DNA of 12,655 nucleotides from an uncultured Pseudomonadota bacterium. Lineage in GTDB: Bacteria; Pseudomonadota; Gammaproteobacteria; Burkholderiales; Thiobacillaceae. Shown here piece by piece: positions 1 to 6,247 of this stretch. The stretch spans positions 1 through 12,655 of the forward strand of contig CAIXFP010000653.1 in NCBI GenBank assembly GCA_903918705.1, written 5' to 3'. Position 1 is the stretch's first letter. The number at the start of each line of letters is the position of its first letter. The notes below the pieces were generated by a model that was given only the letters and a program-made list of their open reading frames with translations, did no database searches and was not told the DNA's origin. The position numbers and the translations under genes are program-made.

Positions 1-1
1 C

Positions 2-1027
2 CTCACCGGCCTAGACGTCTCCAACGCCTCCCTCTATGACGGCGCCTCGGCCCTGGCCGAGGCCGTGCTGATGGCGGTGCGCGCTGCCGGCATCCGCCGG
101 GTGTTCATGCCCGACACCGTGCACCCGCGCTACCGCGCCGTGGTGCGGGCCACGGTGAAGAACCAGGGCATCGAACTGGTCTCCGTGCCGTTCGACCCGA
201 CCACCGGGGTGACCGACCTCGCGGCCCTGGAGGCCCTGGCTGGCCAACCGGCCGCCGCGCTGGTGATTCCCCAGCCCAACTTCTTTGGTGCCCTGGAGCC
301 GGTGGATGTCCTGACCGACTGGGCTCATGCCCACAACCTGCTGACCATCGCCGTGGTCAACCCCATGTCGCTGGCCTTGCTCAAGGCGCCGGGCACCTGG
401 GGTGGCAGGGGCGTGGACATCTGTGTCGGCGACGGCCAGCCTCTGGGGGTGCCCTTGTCTTCCGGCGGACCCTATTTCGGCTTCATGACCGCGCTTCAGG
501 CTCTGGTGCGGCAGATGCCCGGCCGCATCGTCGGGCGCACCGTGGACCTGGACGGCAAACCCGGCTTCACCCTGACCCTGCAGGCGCGGGAACAGCATAT
601 TCGCCGCTCCAAGGCCACCTCCAACATCTGCACCAACCAGGGCCTGCTGGTCACCGCCGCCACCATCCACATGGCGTTGCTGGGGCCGCGGGGCCTGCGC
701 GACGTGGCCCTCGCCTGCCACGCCAACACCCGCGCCCTGGTGGAGGCGTTGGCGACCGTGCCCGGCGTCGCGCCGGTGTTCGTCACGCCGTACTTCCATG
801 AAGCGGTGATCCGCGTGAACTCGCCCGTGCCCGAGGTGCTGCGCGCTCTGCGCGCCCAGGGCATCCTGGGGGGCTACGCCCTGGGCAGCGATTACCCGGA
901 ACTGGCCGATTGCATTCTGGTCTGCGCCACGGAGACCAAGACCGGCGAAGACCTGGAGCAGTATCGCCGGCAGTTGGAGCGTATCCTCAGCCGGCGTCGG
1001 GAAGCGCCGCCGTGCGCCTACAAATGA
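2..1027 (+). CDS. gcvPA: Glycine dehydrogenase (decarboxylating) subunit 1, 5' partial
   Basis: This is the alpha half of the split P-protein of the glycine cleavage system. With GcvPB it decarboxylates glycine and passes the aminomethyl group to the lipoyl arm of GcvH in the cytoplasm. The reading frame is open from the first full codon, so the N-terminus lies outside the window; 341 residues are visible of about 450 usual for the family. Recognisable stretches are LTGLDVSNASLYDGASALAE at the left edge, PNFFGALEP, the glycine-rich GDGQPLGVPLSSGGPYFGF and the SKATSNICTNQ segment, all typical of subunit 1. The PLP lysine is on the partner subunit, as expected. The gene ends with TGA 91 bases before the tpx ATG. 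gcvPB follows only after tpx, which is an unusual separation of the two subunits. Identification is by recognised family sequence and is firm. Confidence 0.95.
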   Translation, partial: LTGLDVSNASLYDGASALAEAVLMAVRAAGIRRVFMPDTVHPRYRAVVRATVKNQGIELVSVPFDPTTGVTDLAALEALAGQPAAALVIPQPNFFGALEPVDVLTDWAHAHNLLTIAVVNPMSLALLKAPGTWGGRGVDICVGDGQPLGVPLSSGGPYFGFMTALQALVRQMPGRIVGRTVDLDGKPGFTLTLQAREQHIRRSKATSNICTNQGLLVTAATIHMALLGPRGLRDVALACHANTRALVEALATVPGVAPVFVTPYFHEAVIRVNSPVPEVLRALRAQGILGGYALGSDYPELADCILVCATETKTGEDLEQYRRQLERILSRRREAPPCAYK

Positions 1028-1089
1028 GCCGGGACAACGCAGAAGGCGGCATCCCGGCAATGTACGCAGCCCGAAATGCACCGGGCTGC
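1028..1089 (+). promoter_or_regulatory. Two tandem hairpins in the gcvPA-tpx gap
   Basis: The gap between gcvPA and tpx contains two perfect inverted repeats. The first pairs GCCGGGA (1028-1034) with TCCCGGC (1052-1058) around a 17-base loop. The second pairs GCAGCCCG (1066-1073) with CGGGCTGC (1082-1089) around an 8-base loop, ending about 15 bases before the tpx ribosome binding site. Neither is followed by a T-run, so a standard intrinsic terminator is not supported. They could cause partial termination, stabilise mRNA ends or shape tpx translation. I see no convincing -35/-10 promoter in the gap. The structures are seen directly; any function is inference. Confidence 0.45.
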
Positions 1090-1103
1090 TGTCGACCCCA
1101 ACC

Positions 1104-1110
1104 TAAGGAG
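1104..1110 (+). promoter_or_regulatory. tpx ribosome binding site
   Basis: TAAGGAG ends 8 bases before the ATG at 1119. It decides that start over the in-frame TTG at 1113, which lies too close to it. Confidence 0.85.
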
Positions 1111-1118
1111 ACTTGATC

Positions 1119-1631
1119 ATGGCCATCGTAACCCTGGGCGGCGAGCCCATCGCCATAGGCGGCAACTTCCCGCGACCCGGCGATGCCGCGCATTCCTTCA
1201 TGCTGGTGGACAAGGATTTGAAGGATGTATCCCTGTCCTCATTCTGGGGCAAGCGCAAGATCCTCAATATCGTGCCCAGCCTCGACACCCCGGTGTGCCA
1301 GGCCTCCGCGCGCAAGTTCAACGAAGCGGTGGGCGGCGTCCCCAACACCCTCGTCCTGGTCATCTCCGCCGACCTGCCATTCGCCCAGAACCGCTTCTGC
1401 GGTGGCGAGGGCCTGAATCATGTCATCACCCTGTCCACCATGCGCGGCCGCGATTTCCACAAGGATTACGGCGTCATGATCATGGACCCGCCCCTCTCCG
1501 GCCTTACCGCCCGCGCCGTCGTGGTGCTGGACGAGAACGACAAGGTGGTCTACTCGGAGCTGGTTCCGGAGATCAAGCAGCAACCCAACTACGAAGCCGC
1601 CCTCGCCGCCGCGCGGGGCGAGCCCCTGTAA
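1119..1631 (+). CDS. tpx: Thiol peroxidase, atypical 2-Cys peroxiredoxin
   Basis: This cytoplasmic thioredoxin-dependent peroxidase reduces hydrogen peroxide and alkyl hydroperoxides. The 170-residue product matches the family length. The peroxidatic cysteine is Cys60 in PSLDTPVCQAS and the resolving cysteine is Cys94 in SADLPFAQNRFCG, the same arrangement as Cys61/Cys95 in E. coli Tpx. The following GLNHVITLSTMRGRDF stretch and the C-terminal EIKQQPNYEAALAA are also family-typical. The start is the ATG with a strong TAAGGAG 8 bases upstream. The gene lies between the two glycine decarboxylase subunit genes, with 91 bases before it and 69 after, both gaps holding hairpins. It may be expressed partly from its own signals or be an inserted gene. 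Family identification is very secure. Confidence 0.97.
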   Translation: MAIVTLGGEPIAIGGNFPRPGDAAHSFMLVDKDLKDVSLSSFWGKRKILNIVPSLDTPVCQASARKFNEAVGGVPNTLVLVISADLPFAQNRFCGGEGLNHVITLSTMRGRDFHKDYGVMIMDPPLSGLTARAVVVLDENDKVVYSELVPEIKQQPNYEAALAAARGEPL

Positions 1632-1682
1632 CGCCGGCGCCGCGCCGGCCCGCCCTTAACTCTCGCCGGCGCGACGCCGGCG
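1632..1682. repeat. REP-like pair of GC-rich hairpins
   Basis: Directly after the tpx stop lie two palindromic units. The first pairs GCCGGC (1633-1638) with GCCGGC (1644-1649). The second is CGCCGGCG (1664-1671), a CGA loop, then CGCCGGCG (1675-1682). The minus strand reads GTAGCGCCGGCGTCGCGCCG and onward, which resembles dispersed extragenic palindromes of high-GC proteobacteria. There is no T-run. It may act as an mRNA-stabilising REP element or a weak terminator between tpx and gcvPB. Whether it is repeated elsewhere in the genome cannot be seen here. Confidence 0.55.
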
Positions 1683-1700
1683 CTACAACTCGCGCCAGCC

Positions 1701-3149
1701 ATGCTCATCTTCGAACGCGCCCACCCCGGCCGCCGTGCCCATGCCCAGGCGCCCGGCCCGGTCCCCGAAGCCGCCGACCTCCCGGCGGCACTGTTGCGTA
1801 CGGCGCCGCCCCTGCTGCCTGAAGTCTCGGAACTCGACGTGGTGCGGCATTACACCGGTTTGTCACAAAAGAACTTCAGCATCGACACCCAGTTCTACCC
1901 CCTGGGCTCCTGCACCATGAAATACAACCCGCGCGCCTGCAACAGCCTGGCCATGCTGCCCCAGTTCCTGGCGCGGCATCCCCTGGCGGACGCGGAAACC
2001 GGCCAGGGCTTCCTGGTCTCCATGTACGAGCTTCAGGAAATGCTCAAGGAAGTCACCGGCATGGCGGCGGTGAGCATGGCACCCATGGCCGGCGCCCACG
2101 GCGAGTTCGCCGGTGTGGCCATGATCCGCGCCTACCACGATACCCGCGGCGACACGGCGCGGCGGGAGATTATCGTCCCCGACGCCGCCCACGGCACCAA
2201 TCCTGCCACCGCCAGCATGTGCGGCTACACGGTGCGGGAAATCCCCACCGACCGCGCCGGCAACGTCGACCTGGACGCCCTGAAAGCCGCCGTCGGACCC
2301 CATACCGCCGGCCTCATGCTGACCAACCCGTCCACCCTGGGCGTGTTCGAGAAGTCCATCGTCGCCATCCAGAAAATCGTCCACGAGGCCGGCGGCCTGT
2401 CCTACTACGACGGCGCCAACCTCAACGCCATCCTGGGCCGGGTGCGTCCCGGCGACATGGGCTTCGACGTCATCCATATGAATCTGCACAAGACCTTCTC
2501 CACCCCCCATGGCGGCGGCGGTCCCGGCGCCGGCCCGGTGGGCGTGTCGGAACGGTTGCGGCCGTTTCTGCCGATCCCCTACGTGGTGGAGGAACGCGGT
2601 TTCTACCGTTGGGCGGAGGAGGGCGACTGCCCGCAATCCATCGGCCGCCTGTCCGCTTTCGGCGGCAACATGGGCGTGCTCCTGCGCGCCTGGGTCTATG
2701 CGCGCATGCTGGGCGGCGCGGGCATGCTGCGAGTGGCCGAGTATGCCGCCCTCAACGCCAACTACCTGGCGGCGGAACTGCACAAGGCCGGCTTCGACCT
2801 GGCTTATCCCGAGCGCCGCGCCAGCCACGAATTCATCGTCACACTGAAGAAGTTGAAGGACTCCACCGGTATCTCCGCCATGGACTTCGCCAAGCGCCTG
2901 CTCGATCACGGCTTCCACGCCCCCACCACCTACTTCCCCATGCTGGTGCCGGAATGCCTGCTGATCGAGCCCACCGAGACCGAGAGCAAGGAAACCCTGG
3001 ATGCCTTCGTCGCCGCCATGATCAAGGTGCGGGATGAGGCCCGGATGGATGCGGCCCTGGTCAAGGGCGCGCCCCACACCTTGCCGGTGCGCCGCCTGGA
3101 CGACGTCAAGGCCGCCCGGGAACTGAACCTGACCTGGAAACCCGCTTGA
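1701..3149 (+). CDS. gcvPB: Glycine dehydrogenase (decarboxylating) subunit 2, PLP-binding
   Basis: This is the beta half of the glycine cleavage P-protein and carries the pyridoxal phosphate. The 482-residue product is full length for the family. The opening MLIFERAHPGRRA supports the ATG at 1701, although no Shine-Dalgarno sequence is visible just upstream. The PLP-binding lysine is Lys264 in MNLHKTFSTPHGGGGPG. Other family signatures are YPLGSCTMKYNPR, PDAAHGTNPATASMCGY and MLTNPSTLGVFE. It must assemble with GcvPA, whose gene lies upstream beyond tpx. The stop codon overlaps the dgkA start, so the downstream gene is probably translationally coupled. The missing ribosome binding site and the REP-like hairpins just upstream are worth noting for expression. 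Confidence 0.97.
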   Translation: MLIFERAHPGRRAHAQAPGPVPEAADLPAALLRTAPPLLPEVSELDVVRHYTGLSQKNFSIDTQFYPLGSCTMKYNPRACNSLAMLPQFLARHPLADAETGQGFLVSMYELQEMLKEVTGMAAVSMAPMAGAHGEFAGVAMIRAYHDTRGDTARREIIVPDAAHGTNPATASMCGYTVREIPTDRAGNVDLDALKAAVGPHTAGLMLTNPSTLGVFEKSIVAIQKIVHEAGGLSYYDGANLNAILGRVRPGDMGFDVIHMNLHKTFSTPHGGGGPGAGPVGVSERLRPFLPIPYVVEERGFYRWAEEGDCPQSIGRLSAFGGNMGVLLRAWVYARMLGGAGMLRVAEYAALNANYLAAELHKAGFDLAYPERRASHEFIVTLKKLKDSTGISAMDFAKRLLDHGFHAPTTYFPMLVPECLLIEPTETESKETLDAFVAAMIKVRDEARMDAALVKGAPHTLPVRRLDDVKAARELNLTWKPA

Positions 3150-3532
3150 ACGCCAGTCCGGTGGAGGAGAGCCCGCACAAGGGCAAGACCGGCCTGAAGC
3201 GGGTCTGGAACGCCCTGTTCTATTCCCTGGAAGGTTTCGGCGCCGCCTGGAAACACGAGGACGCGTTCCGCCAGGAAGCCCTGCTGGCCCTGGTGATGAT
3301 CCCCCTGGCCTGGTATTTCGGCGGCACCGCGGTGAGCCGTGCCCTGATGATTGCCAGCGTCCTCCTGGTGCTCATCGTCGAATTGATCAACTCCGCCATC
3401 GAAGCCACGGTGGACCGCATCTCCCTGGAAAACCACCGCCTCGCCAAGCGCGCCAAGGACATCGGCAGCGCCGCCGTGCTGATCGCCCTCATCAACGTGG
3501 CGGTGGTGTGGGGGCTGGTGCTGTTCGGGTAG
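3146..3532 (+). CDS. dgkA: Diacylglycerol kinase, integral membrane
   Basis: This is a small inner-membrane kinase that phosphorylates diacylglycerol to phosphatidate, recycling lipid from membrane-derived glucan or lipopolysaccharide modification. The product is 128 residues against 122 in E. coli. The family residues are present: Glu38 in KHEDAFRQE, Glu79, Asn82 and Glu86 in IVELINSAIEATVDR, and Lys104-Asp105 in AKDIGSAAV. Three hydrophobic segments lie at about 46-62, 66-85 and 107-127, with an amphipathic N-terminal helix before them. The start proposed is TTG at 3146, which overlaps the gcvPB stop (TTGA). A GTG at 3161 is an alternative that would remove five poorly conserved residues. 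Neither start has a strong ribosome binding site, which fits coupling to gcvPB. It is the last gene of the plus-strand block. Confidence 0.93.
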   Translation: MNASPVEESPHKGKTGLKRVWNALFYSLEGFGAAWKHEDAFRQEALLALVMIPLAWYFGGTAVSRALMIASVLLVLIVELINSAIEATVDRISLENHRLAKRAKDIGSAAVLIALINVAVVWGLVLFG

Positions 3533-3543
3533 GGCGAAACTCG

Positions 3544-3557
3544 CGGCGGTACCGCCG
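3544..3557. terminator. Palindrome in the convergent gap, weak terminator candidate
   Basis: CGGCGGTACCGCCG is a perfect 14-base palindrome in the 28-base gap between the convergent dgkA and DUF4157 genes. Its position fits a bidirectional terminator, but there is no T-run on either strand and a real hairpin would have only about five base pairs with a four-base loop. It is a weak candidate. Confidence 0.25.
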
Positions 3558-3560
3558 TGT

Positions 3561-5276
3561 TCAGGGCATGCGAGCCGTTGCCGCCGCCGGATGCGAGAAG
3601 GTCAGCACCACACGGCGGTTGGCCCAGCGGTTGGCCTCGCGCGTCTGGTCGGCGGCGACGGCGGCGTTGCCGCCCTGGTCACCTTTTCCCGCATCCGTAG
3701 TGGCGTCCTTGGCAGCGCCGGCGCCGTAGGAGGTGTCGCTGATGCGGCCCACGGCGATGCCTTTCGCGGTGAGCGCCTCCCGTACCGCTTCGACCCGGCG
3801 AGTGGACAATTCGAGGTTGTACGCGCTGTCACCCCCGGCGATGTCGGCATATCCCACGAGGGATAGCAGGACGTCCGCATTGCGGGAAAGGTAGGGCAGA
3901 AATGTGTCGATTTTTCCGGCTTCGCCGCCGCCCAGGTCGGCGTGGTCGAACTCGAAATAGAACATCACCGGCTCATGCACGTAGAAATCCTGGTGGCGTT
4001 CCATGGCCTCGTCGAAGGTGGCCGATTGGCCCGCCGCCACGCCGAGATGTTCAGCCACCACATGGCCGGAGTGGACCCCGAAACCCCAGGTCACCGCGCC
4101 ATAGCTGAAGCCGGTATCCTCGCCCAGGGCCACGCTTTCGAAATTGAACTCAACATCGTGGACGGCATCGGCGATGCCGGGGGTGTCGTAGAGGGCGGCG
4201 GAGCGGATGTCGGCGGGATTATCGGAGCGCTTGAAACCTCGCGCCTGGCCATCGACGCCACCGCTACCGCCACCGTATTGCGCCGGTTGTCGAACCTTGC
4301 CGCGGCCGCTTACGACTCCGGGTCCGGCGGGCTGGACCGGGAAATTCGGCGACATGGGGGATCCCGCCGCCACGGGCACGCCGCCGGCGCCGTTCTGGTG
4401 CCATACGTCGCTATAGAAGCCGCCCTTGATACCCCGCGCGGGGTCGTCCCGTGTTCTCAGTCCCGAGTCTCCCAGCCCGCCGCGCTGCGCCTGTTCGGGA
4501 GGCAGGGTGAACGACCCGATGTCGGTGCCGCTCGCATCCGTATGCCGGGCGATCTGCACCATGTCGATCTGGTTGGAGTTCGGCGCCCCGGGGATGGGCA
4601 CGAAGCGGATGTAGCCGTCCATGCCGCTGGCGCTTGCGGGGGTGGCCAGTGCGCCCTCCCGGGTTTCCATGTCCATCTCGAAATAACCGTTGCCGCCCAC
4701 CGCATAGGTGCCGATGAAACTGCACTGGATCGGCGCCTCTCCGTAGCGCGGCGAGATTTCCCCGAAGCGGGCATATTGCGACCCGCCGCCCTGCTGCACC
4801 ACATGGGTCAGTTCGTGGGCGGTAAGTGCGTTGTCCCCCGGCGTCTGGCCGGCGCCGAAAAAAATGTCATGGCCCTGGGTGAAGGCGCGCGCTCCCAGGT
4901 CGCGGTTGAGGCCCTCCGCCTGGGGGCCGCTATGGACTCGGACGTGGCCCAGGCCGATACCGAAGCGGGCCTCCATGCCGTCCCGGGGGCGGCCGGCGCC
5001 GCCCGGCAGCGGACTGGCTGGCGCCGATGCGCTGGGCAGGCTCGGCAGGGTGCCGGAAGTCCTGGGGACATCGGCGTCGAACCGGGCGGATACCCGGTCT
5101 GCTTCGCGTTCATGGCGGTCCCCTGGCTGCGTGATCTCGATCTGCTTGCCCATGGGGCGAGCGGTGGAGGCTGGCGCGCCCCGCAGATAGCGCGGCACGC
5201 CCACCGCGCGGTTGCCGACGCGCGTCCCGGTGGCGCCGGCGCGGGGTGCGTGGCCCCGGGACGAGACGAATTTCAT
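3561..5276 (-). CDS. eCIS-core (DUF4157) protein with C-terminal OmpA-like domain
   Basis: This 571-residue protein belongs to the DUF4157/eCIS-core family (Pfam PF13699), a marker of extracellular contractile injection system loci. Residues 27-31 are VPRYL and 52-62 GDRHEREADRV, the usual lead-in to the domain. The core spans about 98-165 and has an intact HELTH motif (His154, Glu155, His158), so a metal site is possible. Residues about 185-435 form a second conserved region with GYIRFVPIPG and YGAVTWGFGVHSG. Residues about 435-562 look like an OmpA C-terminal peptidoglycan-binding domain: FYFEFDHADL, GYADIAGGDSAYNLELSTRR and NRWANRRVVLTF. No signal peptide is seen. The ATG overlaps the TPR gene stop (ATGA) and AAGGAGG lies 7 bases upstream. 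It may be an effector, or an adaptor tying the particle to the cell wall; this is not settled by sequence. There is a single cysteine, Cys185. Confidence 0.88.
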   Translation of the reverse strand: MKFVSSRGHAPRAGATGTRVGNRAVGVPRYLRGAPASTARPMGKQIEITQPGDRHEREADRVSARFDADVPRTSGTLPSLPSASAPASPLPGGAGRPRDGMEARFGIGLGHVRVHSGPQAEGLNRDLGARAFTQGHDIFFGAGQTPGDNALTAHELTHVVQQGGGSQYARFGEISPRYGEAPIQCSFIGTYAVGGNGYFEMDMETREGALATPASASGMDGYIRFVPIPGAPNSNQIDMVQIARHTDASGTDIGSFTLPPEQAQRGGLGDSGLRTRDDPARGIKGGFYSDVWHQNGAGGVPVAAGSPMSPNFPVQPAGPGVVSGRGKVRQPAQYGGGSGGVDGQARGFKRSDNPADIRSAALYDTPGIADAVHDVEFNFESVALGEDTGFSYGAVTWGFGVHSGHVVAEHLGVAAGQSATFDEAMERHQDFYVHEPVMFYFEFDHADLGGGEAGKIDTFLPYLSRNADVLLSLVGYADIAGGDSAYNLELSTRRVEAVREALTAKGIAVGRISDTSYGAGAAKDATTDAGKGDQGGNAAVAADQTREANRWANRRVVLTFSHPAAATARMP

Positions 5277-6247
5277 GGTTTGCCCTCCTTGATGTCGGCC
5301 TGGCGCCGTGCCTCATACTCGCGCCGGATTGCCGCGAAGGCCTCCGCGCCCCAGCGTCCGTGCAATTCCAGGAGTTGCGGCTGGAATGCCTGGCGGGCGA
5401 GGTCCGGGCCGAGCAGGTCGGCCAGGGTCACCCAGCCCACCGCCAGGGCTTCATAAGCCGCCGCCCGGTTGCCGTCGGCGTCATACCGTGTCGCGAGGGC
5501 CCGCGTCGCGCCGAGATAGGCGGTGGCGGAAGTGCCGGCCAGGGCCTCCTGACGCGCCCGTAGCGCCAGGGTCAGCACGGCGTCGCGGTCGCCCCGCCGC
5601 AACGCCTGGGCCGTCCGCAACAGGGCGAGATCGGCCAGCACGGCATGGTCGCCGGCCCGTTCCGCCATGGGCCAGGCCGCCACGATGACCCGTTCCGCCA
5701 GTTCACTTCGGCCGGCATCCTGATAGGCGGTAGCCAGTTCCACCCGTACCGCCAGGGCCGGGTCGCCGACGCTCTCCAGCAGGTCCAGTGCGGCCCGCAG
5801 GTCGCTCCCGGTATCTTCGAGTTGTCCTGACAGGGCCGCCGCCCGGGCGCGCCGGCGCAACAGGGCGGCTTGAGCCGGCGGGTTGGGGCCGAGGTGCCGC
5901 CCGATCTCCAGGGCCGCGGAATAAGCGGCGGCAGCCTCCGCGGCCTGGCCCTGGGCCAGGGCAATCTCACCCAGTTCCGCCTGGGCGGAGACGGCCAGGG
6001 GGCTCGTGTCCGGCGCCAGGCGCAGTGCCGCCCCGGCGCGCTGCCGGGCGGCGTCGTAATGGCCTTCCAGGCGGCACAGGGACGCGCCCATCTGGTTGCA
6101 GCGGGAGGCGTCCGCGTCGTGCCCCCGCTCCAGGTTCAGCGCCGCGGCCCGGTCCAGTTCCGCGCGGGCTTCCTGGAGACGGCCCTGGCGCACCAGTTCG
6201 TCGGCGTGGCGCAGCAGCGCCTCGGCCGGGACGTGGGCTTCAGGCAT
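5273..6247 (-). CDS. TPR-like helical-repeat protein of the eCIS operon
   Basis: The 324-residue product is almost wholly alpha-helical, with repeated helix pairs rich in Ala, Leu, Arg and Glu. At least four tetratricopeptide-like units can be followed, for example LVRQGRLQEARAELDRAAAL (about 18-37), LCRLEGHYDAARQRAGAALR, IALAQGQAAEAAAAYSAALE and QALRRGDRDAVLTLALRARQ. No signal peptide or membrane segment is seen, so it is probably cytoplasmic. It is locked between the giant protein gene (8-base overlap, ATGCCTGA) and the DUF4157 gene (4-base overlap, ATGA), with AGGAG 8 bases before its ATG. Such a position suggests a chaperone or adaptor for one of those two products, an inference from context. 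I do not recognise a more specific family. Confidence 0.82.
   Translation of the reverse strand: MPEAHVPAEALLRHADELVRQGRLQEARAELDRAAALNLERGHDADASRCNQMGASLCRLEGHYDAARQRAGAALRLAPDTSPLAVSAQAELGEIALAQGQAAEAAAAYSAALEIGRHLGPNPPAQAALLRRRARAAALSGQLEDTGSDLRAALDLLESVGDPALAVRVELATAYQDAGRSELAERVIVAAWPMAERAGDHAVLADLALLRTAQALRRGDRDAVLTLALRARQEALAGTSATAYLGATRALATRYDADGNRAAAYEALAVGWVTLADLLGPDLARQAFQPQLLELHGRWGAEAFAAIRREYEARRQADIKEGKP
5284..5290 (-). promoter_or_regulatory. Ribosome binding site of the DUF4157-OmpA gene
   Basis: AAGGAGG lies 7 bases before the ATG at 5276, inside the end of the TPR gene. It supports separate, efficient initiation despite the overlapping stop. Confidence 0.85.

Noticed and set aside
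11..1081. 356-codon minus-strand frame opposite gcvPA
   Set aside because: The gcvPA protein is unambiguous in the other strand; the antisense product is His/Gly/Gln-rich noise.
1863..3077. 404-codon minus-strand frame opposite gcvPB
   Set aside because: It is antisense to a clearly identified enzyme and is rich in Gly, His and Val without any domain.
3942..5456. 504-codon plus-strand open frame opposite the DUF4157 and TPR genes
   Set aside because: It runs antisense across two well-supported genes, has no recognisable domain, and is explained by high GC at third codon positions.
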